Part shown: positions 8,944 through 21,538 of the stretch, piece by piece | Numbering within the stretch: position 1 is the stretch's first letter | Layout: every line of letters starts with the position of its first letter | From: Alphaproteobacteria bacterium | Lineage (GTDB): Bacteria; Pseudomonadota; Alphaproteobacteria; Rhodospirillales; WMHbin7 | Length of the DNA stretch: 64,000 bases | Reading direction: 5' to 3' | NCBI GenBank assembly: GCA_015231795.1 | Contig: JADGAX010000004.1 | Coordinates: 209,200 to 273,199, forward strand | Notes under the pieces: generated by a model | The model's input: only the letters and a program-made list of their open reading frames with translations | Database searches by the model: none | Told to the model about the DNA's origin: nothing | Made by a program: the position numbers and the translations under genes

Positions 8944-9911
8944 GCCGCCAACTCCTCGGCGTCGTTGCCCAGCGGATCGATGTGATGGCCGGTTACGTGC
9001 AGGAACACGTCTTCCAGCTCGGGCTGCTTGATGGCGATGCTGACGATGTCGTCGCGATGGCGCTCAAGCAGCCGCTCCAGCAAAGGCAGGCACTCTTCTT
9101 GCGCCACATCCTCGATGCGCAACTCGTCGCCATAGCGGCGCAGTTTCATGACTCCGGTCTCGCCCTTCAATTTGGCTTCCAGATTTTCCAGCGCGTTCGA
9201 ACGAATGACGATCATCTCGCGCCCCAGTTTCGAGCGCAGATTTCCAGGCGTGTCATAGGCCAAAAGATGGCCGTTCTTCAGAATGGCGACGCGGTCCGCA
9301 TTTTCGGCCTCGGCGAAGATATGGCTGGTCATCAGCACTGTCATGCCGCGCTCGGCATGCAGGCGGGCCAGCGTGTCTTGAAAGGCGCGACGACTAGCGG
9401 GGTCCAACCCGGTCGTCGGCTCGTCGAGCAGCAACAAACGGGGCCGGGCCAGCAGGCATTTCGTCAGTTCCACCTGTCTGGCCAAGCCGCCAGACAGCGC
9501 CATCACCTTGTCGTCGAGGCGCGATTTCACATCGCTCCAACCCAGCGCCTCTTCGATCCGACTTTCCAGCAAGGAACCGGAAAGGCCGTATAGGGCACCT
9601 TGCAGTCGGATGTTTTCGATCACGGTCAGATGCTTGTCCAGGGCCGGACTTTGGAAGACCACCCCCATCAGGGCGCGCGCCTTGGCCGCGTCGGCAAACA
9701 GGTCGTGGCCGCCGATGCGCACGGTTCCCGAACTGGGCCGCAGAAGACCGGTCAGGATGCGAAACAGGGTCGATTTTCCAGAACCGTTGGGGCCGGACAG
9801 AATCGTCAACTCGCCTTCGGTCACGCAGAGCGACAGTTGGGCCAGCGCCGCTCGTGGTCCCGTCTTCCTGCCGCCGGGATAGACATGGCGGACCTGATCG
9901 ATGTCGATCAT
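8940..9911 (-). CDS. ABC transporter ATP-binding protein (export type)
   Basis: A 323-residue ATPase with Walker A GPNGSGKST (residues 40-48), signature LSGGLARQV (139-147; the usual Gln is Leu), Walker B LLLLDEP (159-165) and switch His197 (TSH). The C-terminal 90 residues form the extra domain seen in DrrA/NodI/CcmA-like exporters. It partners the permease downstream and starts within the stop of the di-iron protein gene (ATGA overlap). The three-gene translational coupling suggests a shared task, perhaps export or remodelling of a lipid-like product; that is inference. Confidence 0.93.
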   Translation of the reverse strand: MIDIDQVRHVYPGGRKTGPRAALAQLSLCVTEGELTILSGPNGSGKSTLFRILTGLLRPSSGTVRIGGHDLFADAAKARALMGVVFQSPALDKHLTVIENIRLQGALYGLSGSLLESRIEEALGWSDVKSRLDDKVMALSGGLARQVELTKCLLARPRLLLLDEPTTGLDPASRRAFQDTLARLHAERGMTVLMTSHIFAEAENADRVAILKNGHLLAYDTPGNLRSKLGREMIVIRSNALENLEAKLKGETGVMKLRRYGDELRIEDVAQEECLPLLERLLERHRDDIVSIAIKQPELEDVFLHVTGHHIDPLGNDAEELAA

Positions 9912-10711
9912 GCCGCCACGCGGTCTTTCATGACCCCTTGCGCATAGGTACTGGCCAGCTTAGCCATCCATGAATAGGGCTTCAGCCCCACGGCCTTGAA
10001 GATCATGCCGATGGCGCGCTCGACGTGATAGCGCCGGTAATAGGAGAAGGCGCGGCTGGAATAAGCCTTGTTGCAGCGCGCCAGATCATAGGGCTGATCG
10101 GCTTCGTTGGCGCAATGAAAGGCGATGGCCAGCTCGTCGTCGTCCACCTCGCGCAAGCGCCCCACCGCCACCTGAATGCGCCCCAGCAGCGACGCCTTCT
10201 CAGACGCGGGAACCTGCTGCATGTAGGTGTAGAACAGCTTGTAGTGCCTGAATTCGTCGGCGGCGATCTTGCGGCACAGCAATTTCAGCACCGGCTCGTC
10301 CACGCTGTCGGCGATGGCCGAATACATGGAGCTGGTGCCGGTTTCGACCAGACAGCGGGCCAGCAACTCGCCTTGCAAGGTGCCGCGGATCGACTTGTCC
10401 TTGTCGACGGGAATTACATAGGCGCTGGTGAATTTCTTGAAGGCCGCCTGGAAATCGTAGCCGGGATCGGCCAGTTCCGACCAGCGCCCCAGCGCCAGCC
10501 CATGCTGCACTTCTTCGTCGGCCCATTGGTAGGAAATGGCCTGGAATTTGGAATCGGCGTGAAAGATGTTGCGCAGATAGACCGTGTAATGCGGCGCGTT
10601 GTATTCGGTCAGCGCCGCCGCCTTGATGACCTTGACGGTGTCGTCATCCACCAAGGAGCGGTCGAACCGGTCCCAGGGGATATCCGTATCCATGTTCCAA
10701 TGCTTGTTCAT
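9908..10711 (-). CDS. Ferritin-like di-iron protein, acyl-ACP desaturase-like
   Basis: A 267-residue helical protein with the di-iron ligand pattern of soluble acyl-ACP desaturases: Glu36, Glu67-x2-His70 (DEEVQH), Glu123 and Glu153-x2-His156 (DEFRH). The order E, ExxH, E, ExxH matches the stearoyl-ACP desaturase type rather than ferritins or rubrerythrins. GGAG six bases before the ATG at 10711 selects this start over an ATG-less extension to 10729. It is the first gene of a coupled unit with an ABC exporter, which suggests that it oxidises or desaturates the exported compound; substrate not known. Confidence 0.8.
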   Translation of the reverse strand: MNKHWNMDTDIPWDRFDRSLVDDDTVKVIKAAALTEYNAPHYTVYLRNIFHADSKFQAISYQWADEEVQHGLALGRWSELADPGYDFQAAFKKFTSAYVIPVDKDKSIRGTLQGELLARCLVETGTSSMYSAIADSVDEPVLKLLCRKIAADEFRHYKLFYTYMQQVPASEKASLLGRIQVAVGRLREVDDDELAIAFHCANEADQPYDLARCNKAYSSRAFSYYRRYHVERAIGMIFKAVGLKPYSWMAKLASTYAQGVMKDRVAA

Positions 10712-10782
10712 GAGCAACTCCTTACCCAATCAGGAGTTTGCCTCCAAAGCCCGCTGATCGCAAGAAGGCCGTCGGGAAAAGG

Positions 10783-11208
10783 TTAATGCCCCGCGCCGTC
10801 GGCCTTGGAAATGGCGGCCATCATGGCGTCGGCGATGGCGATCTGGGCCTCGGCCTCGGCGCGGGCGGCGTCGGTGTCCGCCTCCTCATAGGCCTGCTGG
10901 CCCGCCTTCAGGCGCGCCTTGGCGTCTTCGGCGCTGATTTCATGCACCGGGATCGCTTCCTCGGCCAAAACGGTCAGGCGCTCGCCGGTCACTTCGGCAA
11001 AGCCGCCCGCCACGAACAAGCGGTCGGTAATGACGCCGTTCTCGTAGATGTCGATCACGCCGGGACGCAGATTGGCGATCATGGGCGAATGGCCGGGCAG
11101 GACGCCGAAATCGCCCTCCTCGCCCGGAGCCACGACCATGTCATAGAGATCGGACACCAAAAGCCGCTCGGGACTGACTAGGTCGAACTGTACCTTGTTG
11201 ATGTCCAT
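10783..11208 (-). CDS. atpC: F1 ATP synthase epsilon subunit
   Basis: The 141-residue epsilon subunit of the F1 rotor stalk, which couples gamma rotation to the c-ring and regulates hydrolysis. The N-terminal beta-barrel shows FDLVSPERLLVSDLYDMVVAPGEEGDFGVLPGHSPM split over two strands, the classic family signature. The C-terminal helical part is alanine-rich and short. It is the last gene of atpHAGDC, 13 bp after atpD. Confidence 0.96.
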   Translation of the reverse strand: MDINKVQFDLVSPERLLVSDLYDMVVAPGEEGDFGVLPGHSPMIANLRPGVIDIYENGVITDRLFVAGGFAEVTGERLTVLAEEAIPVHEISAEDAKARLKAGQQAYEEADTDAARAEAEAQIAIADAMMAAISKADGAGH

Positions 11209-11221
11209 GACCTTTTACCCT

Positions 11222-12658
<1,437 letters not shown>

Positions 12659-12669
12659 TTACGCGTTCG

Positions 12670-13557
12670 TCACAGCGCTTCGGCGCCGGAAATAATTTCG
12701 ATCAGTTCCTTGGTGATGTTGGCCTGACGCGTGCGGTTGTAGCGCAGCGTCAGCGCATTCAGCATGTCGCCTGCGTTGCGGGTCGCATTGTCCATGGCCG
12801 TCATGCGCGCCCCTTGCTCGGAGGCGAAACTTTCCAAAAGGGCGCGGAAGACCTGGGTGGCCAGATTGCGCGGCAGCAGCTTGGCCAGAATTTCCTCGTC
12901 CGAGGGTTCCATCTCGTACATCGCCTTCATGGCGGGATCGCCGGACTCTTCGGCCACGTCGCCGCTTTCGAAGGGGATCATCTGATGGCGCGTCGGCACT
13001 TGGCTGATCGCCGACTTGAAGCGGCTGTAGATCAGGGTGGCGACGTCGAACTTGCCTTCTTCGAACAGCGTCGTGATGCGGTTGGCCACCTCGACGGCCT
13101 CGGAATAGCGCATGCCCTTGCGGCCAAGGCCTTCATAAGTGTCGATGATGAACTGGCCGTATTCGCGCTTCAACTGGTCGCGGCCCTTGCGGCCCACGCA
13201 CAGAATTCTGACCTCTTTGCCCGCCGCCAGCTTTTCGTTGACGAATTGCTTGGCGTTGCGCACGGCCGAACTGTTGAAGCCGCCGCACAGGCCGCGATCC
13301 GACGTGAGCAGCACGATCAAATGGATCAGATCGTTGCCGTTGCCCGACAGAAGCGCAGGACCCTGCACGCCTTGGGGCAGATTGGCGGCCAGCGAACCGA
13401 CCATGCGGTCCATGCGCTCGGCGTAAGGACGAGCCGCCTCGGCAGCCGATTGGGCGCGCCTCAACTTCGAGGCGGCAACCATCTTCATGGCCGACGTGAT
13501 CTTTCGCGTCGACTTGACGCTGCTGATCCTGACCCGCAAGTCCTTAAGGTTTGCCAT
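12670..13557 (-). CDS. atpG: F1 ATP synthase gamma subunit
   Basis: The 295-residue gamma subunit, the central rotating shaft. The N-terminal helix [18 protein letters not shown] and the C-terminal [21 protein letters not shown], which enter the alpha3beta3 ring, are both typical. The middle Rossmann-like part carries [12 protein letters not shown]. It follows atpA by 27 bp and precedes atpD by 23 bp in the operon. Confidence 0.97.
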   Translation of the reverse strand: MANLKDLRVRISSVKSTRKITSAMKMVAASKLRRAQSAAEAARPYAERMDRMVGSLAANLPQGVQGPALLSGNGNDLIHLIVLLTSDRGLCGGFNSSAVRNAKQFVNEKLAAGKEVRILCVGRKGRDQLKREYGQFIIDTYEGLGRKGMRYSEAVEVANRITTLFEEGKFDVATLIYSRFKSAISQVPTRHQMIPFESGDVAEESGDPAMKAMYEMEPSDEEILAKLLPRNLATQVFRALLESFASEQGARMTAMDNATRNAGDMLNALTLRYNRTRQANITKELIEIISGAEAL

Positions 13558-13584
13558 CGGCGAACCGCTTTCTTCCCTTAGGGT

Positions 13585-15113
<1,529 letters not shown>

Positions 15114-15114
<1 letters not shown>

Positions 15115-15665
15115 TACCCGACCCCTTTCATAGCGAGCTTGAGGTTTTGCAACTTGGTTTTCAGCGACGAGTCGATCATGCGCGAACCCAAGCGGACCAC
15201 AAGTCCGCCCAGAAGCGAGGGATCGACGGTAATATCGAGATCGACCTTGCCGCCCGAGGTCTTGGACAGTTCGGCCTTCAGGGCGGCGGTCTGCGCATCG
15301 GTCATCGGCTGGGCGGCGCGCACCACGGCGGTCATTTCGCCGCGGCTTTTGCCCAGACGGGCAAGATAGGCGCCGATCATGCCGGAAAGCCCGGATTGGC
15401 GGCGCGAACGCGCGACCAGCCCCAGGAAACGGCGCGTCAGCCCATCGAAGCCGGCCTTTTCGGCCAGGGCTTGCAGCACCTGTTCATGTTCCTGGCGGGA
15501 ATGGATCGGATTCTTGAGAAAGCGGCGCAGCTCTTCCGAGCCTGCCATCATGGCCTTCAGGTCCTTGAGGTCGGAAGCCACCCGGTCGAGGTTTCCACCT
15601 TCCTGGGCCAATTGGTACAGCGCCGAAGCATATCTTTCGGCAAGGCCGGATGATTCGCTAGACAC
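15114..15665 (-). CDS. atpH: F1 ATP synthase delta subunit
   Basis: The delta subunit, about 183 residues, links F1 to the peripheral stalk. Family marks are [14 protein letters not shown] near the start, a helical N-terminal domain and the C-terminal [25 protein letters not shown]. The start chosen is GTG at 15663-15665, with GAGGG about ten bases upstream; the longer frame to 15704 starts with TTG and adds an unusual arginine-rich stretch. It heads atpHAGDC. The F0 genes are not in this window, as usual for Rhodospirillales, where they form a separate operon. Confidence 0.94.
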
Positions 15666-15806
15666 GCGCTTGATGCCCTCGAAGAAGGGCCTTCGGAAAA
15701 CCAAAGGCCTGATTTGTCAAAAAATTACCGTTCGGCTTGGGACAGCCCTGCCCAAGCGCGTGGTTTGTCTACCACACTCACCTTGCCCACGCAAGCCGAT
15801 GCTTCG

Positions 15807-17123
15807 TCATTTTTTCGCGGGTGCAACACCGGCCGCCAAAAGTTCTGCTTCCTGGCGTTTCCCTAGCTCTTCTTGGGAAAACTCGCCAATCAGACTGTGA
15901 AATAGGCGGTGCCAATTGACGCTTGCTCGCAGGTGCAAAAAGACCGACCCCAACCCGATGGCGGCCCGGTCCATGAGCACGAATTCGCGGGGAGGGCGGA
16001 CCCCACCCAAACGGCTAAGGTCCTCGCGCAAATGGGAAACGATCTTGTAACCTTCAGCGCCCGGCGAGGGGGTTTCCTGGATCAGGCGGGGCCGGTCTTC
16101 CAGCAGCGGCGCGAACAGGAACGAGGCCCAGCGGTTCAAAACAGCGATCAAGGCCTTGTCGGGTTTCGCGAACCCCCAGCCCTCATAGGCCGCCACCGCC
16201 AGTTCCTCGTCGCCGGTCTCGACGGCTTTGTACAAATCCAGCACGCCTTGCACGAAACGGGGCGAGAAAACTCGCACGCAGCCGAAATCCAGCAGATTGA
16301 CCGTGCCATCCGAACGAATCGAGTAATTGCCCAGATGCGGATCGCCATGGATGACGCCATAGCGATAGAAAGGCGCATACCAAGCGCGGAACATGTTCAC
16401 GGCCACGCGGTCGCGCATGTCCTGCGGGGCGTCTTTCAACATCAGCAGCGGCGCGCCATCCAGCCACGTCATGGTCAGCAGACGCTTGGTCGATAGATCG
16501 GGGACGGGAGTGGGAACCGCAACGCCCGGCTCGTCTGCCAGCATGGCGGCATAGAGGCGCATATGCGCGGCCTCGCGCTCGTAATCCAGTTCCTCGGCCA
16601 GCCGCTCGGCCAATTCTGCGTGAATGTCGGCGGGATCGATTGCCTTGTCGAAGGCCCTGTACAGGGCGAAGATCAGCTTCAATTGCTTCAGATCGGCCGC
16701 CACCACCGAATCCATGCCCGGATATTGCAGCTTGACCGCCAGATCGGCGCCCTCCAGCCCCACCGCCCGGTGAACCTGGCCCAGCGACGCGGCGTGCGCC
16801 GCCTCAGGCTCGAAGTGGCGGAACCTAGCCTGCCAGTCAGAACCCAACTCTCCCGCCATGCGCCGCTTCACGAAGGGCCAGCCCATGCGCGGCGCGTTCG
16901 ACTGCAATTGGCGAAGTTCGGCGGCATATTCGGCTGGCAGCGCCTCGGGAATGGTGGCCATGATCTGCGCCACCTTCATCAAAGGCCCTTTCAAGCCGCC
17001 CAGCGCTTCCTTCAGTTTTCTGGCCCGCTGATCCTGACCGCCCAAAGCCACGCCGCCCATCGCCCTGCCCACCTGGGCATAGCGCTTGACGCGACCTGAT
17101 AAATGATTGGTGCGATCTTGCAT
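15807..17123 (-). CDS. ABC1/AarF/UbiB family atypical kinase-like protein
   Basis: A 438-residue member of the ABC1/UbiB atypical kinase family. The family's KxGQ-type helix appears as LMKVAQIMAT, where Ala replaces the usual Gly. The Ala-rich loop reads AAHAASLGQVHRA, the catalytic loop HGDPHLGN and the metal-binding motif LLDFGCVR. UbiB members support ubiquinone biosynthesis or lipid handling. This one has no C-terminal membrane helices of the UbiB type and is nearer the short cytosolic ABC1 group. A palindromic repeat lies upstream of its start. Confidence 0.88.
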   Translation of the reverse strand: MQDRTNHLSGRVKRYAQVGRAMGGVALGGQDQRARKLKEALGGLKGPLMKVAQIMATIPEALPAEYAAELRQLQSNAPRMGWPFVKRRMAGELGSDWQARFRHFEPEAAHAASLGQVHRAVGLEGADLAVKLQYPGMDSVVAADLKQLKLIFALYRAFDKAIDPADIHAELAERLAEELDYEREAAHMRLYAAMLADEPGVAVPTPVPDLSTKRLLTMTWLDGAPLLMLKDAPQDMRDRVAVNMFRAWYAPFYRYGVIHGDPHLGNYSIRSDGTVNLLDFGCVRVFSPRFVQGVLDLYKAVETGDEELAVAAYEGWGFAKPDKALIAVLNRWASFLFAPLLEDRPRLIQETPSPGAEGYKIVSHLREDLSRLGGVRPPREFVLMDRAAIGLGSVFLHLRASVNWHRLFHSLIGEFSQEELGKRQEAELLAAGVAPAKK

Positions 17124-17142
17124 TGCATCACCCTCTTTTCTT

Positions 17143-17224
17143 CGTCATCGCCGGGCTTGACCCGGCGATCCATCCGGCAGGAAGGAAAAGGGCGTGGATG
17201 CCCGCGTCAAGCGCGGGCATGACG
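17143..17224. repeat. Dispersed palindromic repeat, type 1, copy 2
   Basis: Same plan as the element at 8028-8113: outer CGTCAT and ATGACG, hairpin ATCGCCGGG/CCCGGCGAT (17147-17169) and hairpin ATGCCCGCG/CGCGGGCAT (17198-17220). The arms differ in sequence from copy 1 but remain self-complementary, so the hairpins are conserved by compensating changes. It lies between the ABC1 and M3 peptidase genes. Confidence 0.85.
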
Positions 17225-17288
17225 AAATTCGGGAACAGGCAACGGCTTGGCGTCTTGGTGGTTATTCATCTTCTTCAAGGCGCTTAAC

Positions 17289-19076
17289 TCACCCTATCTT
17301 CTCCAACTCGTCGATGAAGCCGGTGATAACGTCCAGACCTTGTCGCCAGAAGGCGGGATTCGAGGCGTCCAGGCCGAAGGGCTTCAGCAGGTCGCGATGC
17401 CGCTTGGTGCCGCCCGCCTTCAGCATTTCGACATAATGTTCCTCGAAAGCGGGTAGCCCCTGGCGATAGCTTTCATAGAGTGAATTGACCAGGCAATCGC
17501 CGAAGGCATAGGCGTAGACGTAAAAGGGCGAATGGATGAAGTGCGGAATGTAGGACCAGAAATGGCGGTACTCGTCCGAGAACTTGAAGGCGGGACCCAG
17601 GCTTTCCTTCTGCACGTCCAGCCACATGTCGCCCAAGCGGTCGGGTCCGATTTCGCCTAAGCGCCGCTCGGAATGCACCCGATGCTCGAATTCGTAGAAG
17701 GCCACCTGACGGACCACGGTGTTCAGCATGTCCTCGACCTTGCCCGCCAGCAGCACGCGCCGGTTCTTGGGATCGGGTTCGTCGGCCAGCATCGCCCTGA
17801 AGACCAGCATCTCGCCGAAGACCGAGGCGGTTTCAGCCAGCGTCAGCGGCGTTTCGGACAGCAGCGGTCCCTGGGCGCCCGCCAGCACCTGATGCACGCC
17901 GTGGCCCAATTCATGGGCCAGCGTCATCACGTCGCGGGCGCGGCCCATGAAATTGACCAGCAGATAGGGATGCGCGCAAGGCACCGTGGGGTGGGCGAAA
18001 GCGCCGGGCGCCTTGCCTGGGCGGATGCTTGCGTCGATCCAGGGATTGTCGAAGAAGCGCTTGCCTATTTGCGCCAATTCGGGTGAAAAGCGTCCATAGG
18101 CGGACAGCACCAGGTCGACCGCTTCCCCCCAGCCATAGCGCCGATCCATGTCTTCGGGCAGCGGCGCGTTGCGGTCGAAATAATCCATGTGATCCAGGCC
18201 CATCCAGCGGCCCTTCATCTTGTAGTAACGGTGCGCCAACTGATCCCACGCACCCTTGACCGCCGTGACCAGCGCGTCCACCACCTCGTCTTCGACCTGA
18301 TTGGACAGGTTGCGAGCGCTGACCGGGTGCGGATATTTGCGCCAGTCGTCCTCGATCGCCTTGTCCTTGGCCAACACATTGGTGATCAGCGAAAAGGTTG
18401 GCGCGTGATCGCCCAGCACCTTGCCAATCGCTTGGCCCGCCATCTGGCGGCGCGCCCGGTCAGGATCGGACAAAAGATCGGTGGCCTGGGTGATCGACAT
18501 CTCGCGTCCCTCGATGGGGAATTTGAGCCGGGCCATGGTTTCGTCGAAGAGGCGCATCCAAGCCGAGCGGCCCGTCACTTCCTTTTCATGCAGCAACTTC
18601 TCAAGCTCGTCCGACAATTGGTGCGGCCGGAAGGATCTAAGGTCGCGCAGCCAGGGCGCATAGCGCGCGGCGGCGGGGTCTTTCAGCTTGTCGGCCAGCG
18701 TGTCGTCGTCCAGCCGATTGATTTCCAGCGTGAAAAACAGGGTATGGGTTGAAATGTCGGTGGCCCGCTCCTGCATGGTCTGGGAGAATCGCCCGCGCTC
18801 GGGATCGGCCACGTCGGCGGCATGCAGCAATTGGGCGTAGCTGAGCACCCGGCCCAGGGTTTCGTAGACCCGCTCGAAGCGCCCGATGACGGCCCCGAAT
18901 TCGGCCCCCGACAGGCTGGCCAAACGCCCTTTGACCTCGGCTTCCAAAGCCTTGGCGTCGTGCATGGCCGCGGTCAGATCGCGCTCAAGCTCGGGGGCTT
19001 TCGGCCCTGCATAAAGGTCGGCCAGATCCCATTCGGGCAGCGGGGGGGTCAAATCGGGGGACGGCATATGTGTCAT
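17289..19076 (-). CDS. M3 family oligoendopeptidase (PepF-like)
   Basis: A 595-residue cytosolic zinc peptidase. The active site HELGH begins at residue 388 inside MTLAHELGHGVHQ, and the third ligand region follows in SETPLTLAETASVFGEML. The C-terminal FKFSDEYRHFWSYIPHFIHSPF resembles the PepF clade, which degrades oligopeptides of about 7-17 residues. GGAG six bases before the ATG at 19076 fixes the start; the frame extends upstream without a ribosome site. It is divergent from the acyl-CoA synthetase gene across a 75-bp region. Confidence 0.93.
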   Translation of the reverse strand: MTHMPSPDLTPPLPEWDLADLYAGPKAPELERDLTAAMHDAKALEAEVKGRLASLSGAEFGAVIGRFERVYETLGRVLSYAQLLHAADVADPERGRFSQTMQERATDISTHTLFFTLEINRLDDDTLADKLKDPAAARYAPWLRDLRSFRPHQLSDELEKLLHEKEVTGRSAWMRLFDETMARLKFPIEGREMSITQATDLLSDPDRARRQMAGQAIGKVLGDHAPTFSLITNVLAKDKAIEDDWRKYPHPVSARNLSNQVEDEVVDALVTAVKGAWDQLAHRYYKMKGRWMGLDHMDYFDRNAPLPEDMDRRYGWGEAVDLVLSAYGRFSPELAQIGKRFFDNPWIDASIRPGKAPGAFAHPTVPCAHPYLLVNFMGRARDVMTLAHELGHGVHQVLAGAQGPLLSETPLTLAETASVFGEMLVFRAMLADEPDPKNRRVLLAGKVEDMLNTVVRQVAFYEFEHRVHSERRLGEIGPDRLGDMWLDVQKESLGPAFKFSDEYRHFWSYIPHFIHSPFYVYAYAFGDCLVNSLYESYRQGLPAFEEHYVEMLKAGGTKRHRDLLKPFGLDASNPAFWRQGLDVITGFIDELEKIG

Positions 19077-19151
19077 CGATATCTCCTTGCGTACCCTGGG
19101 CATATGGGTATCGTGACGGGAAAGTGTCAACGATATTCAGGGAGAGCAGCG

Positions 19152-20936
19152 GTGGCTTTGGATTTGATGGCCTGTCCCTCGATTCCCCATGCGTTCGAAA
19201 CCAAAGCCCAGCATGGCGGCTTCCAGCCCTTCTTGTGGAGCAAGCAGGATGGCGCATGGCGGTCCCTGTCCTGGCAAGAAACCGCCGACCTGGTTCAGAA
19301 GGCCGCCAAGGCCCTGCAGGCCCTGGGGATCGAACCCGGCGACCGGGTGATGCTGGTTTCGGAAAGCCGCCCTGAATGGTTCATCGCCGACATGGCCATC
19401 ATGACGGTCGGAGCCATTTCGGTTCCCGCCTATGTCACCAACACGCCCGCCGACCACCAGCATGTGCTGAATGACAGTGGGGCCAGACTGGTCATCGTTT
19501 CCAGCGCGGCCCTGACCGAGCGGGTCATGAAGGCGGCCTTGTCCACCCGCCACCAGCCCAGAATCATTTCCATCGAGCCGCCAAACCTGGATCAGAATCC
19601 GGGGCTTGAAATCATCCGCTGGCAAGACGCGCTGGATCTCGGCACCGCTTTCGCCGATCACAATTTCCCGGCACTCGAGCGCAGCGACACCGCCTGCCTG
19701 ATCTATACGTCGGGCACCGGCGGCGTGCCCAAGGGCGTCATGCTGTCGCATGGATCGCTTTTGCACAATGTCGAGGGTGCGCGCATCTTGCTGGAAAGCC
19801 TGGGATTGAAGGACGAGGTGTTCCTGTCCTTCCTGCCGCTCTCGCATTCTTACGAACATACGGCGGGCCTGATGTTTCCGATGGCGATCGGCGCCCAAAT
19901 CTATTTCAGCGAAGGCGTTGAAAAGCTGGCCGACAACATGGTCGAAGCCAAGCCCACCATCATGACCGCCGTGCCCAGGCTGTATGAAAACATGCGCGCC
20001 AGAATTCTGAAAGGGGTCGAGCGGGCGGGCGGCCTTAAGAAGGCGATGTTCATGAAGGCGCTGGCGCTTGGCGTCAAGGCCTATGAAAAGCCCGGCTCGC
20101 TGTCGCTGATGGAACGCTTGATCGACGCCGCGCTTGAACGATTGGTGCGCGATAAGGTGCGCGCCCGCTTCGGCGGACGCTTGAAGGCCCTGGTGTCGGG
20201 CGGAGCGCCCTTGAATTACGATGTCGGTCTGTTCTTCACCGCCCTTGGTCTTCGCATTCTGCAAGGCTATGGGCAGACGGAATCGGCCCCCGTCATTTCT
20301 TGCAACACGCCCTTGCGCTCGAAGCTGCATACGGTGGGACCGCCCCTGGCCAATACCGAGGTGAAGATCGCCGAGGATGGGGAAATTCTGGTTAAGGGCG
20401 AGTTGGTGATGCAGGGCTATTGGAACCATCCCGAGGCCAGCGCCGAAGTGTTGAAGAACGGCTGGCTGCATACCGGCGACATCGGCCGATTCGACGCCGA
20501 CGGCTATTTGCAGATCACCGACCGCAAGAAGGACATCATCGTCAATTCAGGCGGTGACAACATTTCGCCCCAGCGCATCGAAGGGCTGCTGTCGCTGGAA
20601 CCGGAAGTGTCGCAAGCCATGGTGTATGGCGACAAGCGCCCGCATCTGGTGGCGCTGATCGTGCCGGACGAGGAATTCGCCAAAGGCTGGGCCACCGACA
20701 ACGGCGTGCCCTTCAGCATGGAAGCCCTGGCCGAGGATGCGCGTTTCCACAAGGCCGTGTTCGCCGCCCTGGACCGCGTCAATCGCAACTTGTCCAATAT
20801 CGAGAAAGTGCGCCGATTCTTGCTGGTGCCGGAACCTTTCACCGTCGCCAACGAAATGATGACGCCGACCTTGAAGATCAGGCGGCACGTCATCCGCAAG
20901 CTGTGGGGCGCCAAGCTGGAAAGCCTGTACGAATGA
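19152..20936 (+). CDS. Long-chain acyl-CoA synthetase (AMP-forming)
   Basis: A 594-residue adenylate-forming enzyme that activates fatty acids to acyl-CoA. The A3 P-loop reads YTSGTGGVPKG, followed by FLPLSHSYEHTAG; GYGQTESAPVIS is the A5 motif, LHTGDIGRFD the A7 motif, DRKKDIIV the A8 hinge, and TPTLKIRR carries the catalytic lysine. GTG at 19152 is used because GGAGAG lies five bases upstream; the next ATG (19167) is too far away. A strong hairpin terminator follows the stop directly. Confidence 0.94.
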   Translation: MALDLMACPSIPHAFETKAQHGGFQPFLWSKQDGAWRSLSWQETADLVQKAAKALQALGIEPGDRVMLVSESRPEWFIADMAIMTVGAISVPAYVTNTPADHQHVLNDSGARLVIVSSAALTERVMKAALSTRHQPRIISIEPPNLDQNPGLEIIRWQDALDLGTAFADHNFPALERSDTACLIYTSGTGGVPKGVMLSHGSLLHNVEGARILLESLGLKDEVFLSFLPLSHSYEHTAGLMFPMAIGAQIYFSEGVEKLADNMVEAKPTIMTAVPRLYENMRARILKGVERAGGLKKAMFMKALALGVKAYEKPGSLSLMERLIDAALERLVRDKVRARFGGRLKALVSGGAPLNYDVGLFFTALGLRILQGYGQTESAPVISCNTPLRSKLHTVGPPLANTEVKIAEDGEILVKGELVMQGYWNHPEASAEVLKNGWLHTGDIGRFDADGYLQITDRKKDIIVNSGGDNISPQRIEGLLSLEPEVSQAMVYGDKRPHLVALIVPDEEFAKGWATDNGVPFSMEALAEDARFHKAVFAALDRVNRNLSNIEKVRRFLLVPEPFTVANEMMTPTLKIRRHVIRKLWGAKLESLYE

Positions 20937-20966
20937 AAACAGCCCCGGCTTCGACCGGGGCTGTTT
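20937..20966. terminator. Bidirectional hairpin terminator
   Basis: A perfect 12-bp stem AAACAGCCCCGG / CCGGGGCTGTTT with a 6-base loop (CTTCGA). A-runs and T-runs at the two ends allow it to act on both strands, ending the acyl-CoA synthetase transcript and the ndk transcript, which converge here. Confidence 0.9.
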
Positions 20967-20989
20967 GATCTTCGAATGTCGGAAACTGT

Positions 20990-21412
20990 TTAGCCGACGA
21001 TCTCGATGGCCGAGAAGAAATAGGCCACTTCCTTGGCGGCGTTCTCAAGGCTGTCCGAACCATGGACCGAATTGGCTTCGATCGATTCCGCAAAGTCCTT
21101 GCGGATGGTGCCGGCGTCGGCGTTGCTGGGGTTGGTGGCCCCCATGATCTCGCGATTGCGGACCACGGCGTTCTCGCCTTCCAGCACCTGCACGACCACG
21201 GGACCCGACGTCATGAAAGCGCACAGATCGTTGAAGAACGAACGTTCGGCATGCACGGCGTAAAAGCCCTGCGCCTGACCCAGCGTCAGGTGAATGCGCT
21301 TCTGCGCCACGATCCTTAAACCGGCATCTTCGAAACGGGCATTGATCTTTCCCGTGAGGTTGCGGCGCGTGGCGTCCGGCTTGATGATCGAGAGCGTGCG
21401 TTCGATGGCCAT
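20990..21412 (-). CDS. ndk: Nucleoside diphosphate kinase
   Basis: A 140-residue enzyme that transfers the terminal phosphate from ATP to nucleoside diphosphates. The N terminus [15 protein letters not shown] and the active-site NSVHGSDS with phospho-accepting His117 are intact. The ATG at 21412 gives the normal family length; a longer frame to 21439 lacks similarity. Convergent with the acyl-CoA synthetase gene across a shared terminator. Confidence 0.97.
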   Translation of the reverse strand: MAIERTLSIIKPDATRRNLTGKINARFEDAGLRIVAQKRIHLTLGQAQGFYAVHAERSFFNDLCAFMTSGPVVVQVLEGENAVVRNREIMGATNPSNADAGTIRKDFAESIEANSVHGSDSLENAAKEVAYFFSAIEIVG

Positions 21413-21538
21413 CTTATAGGTGTCCTTGGTTGTTAACACTTATGGCCAAAGGCTGCCCTTGGCGCGGCGGGGGTTATAGCCCTAATTCCTGCGCCTAGCA
21501 ATGGCGCTTTAATTGTTAACGTGTTAAACCCCCTCCCC

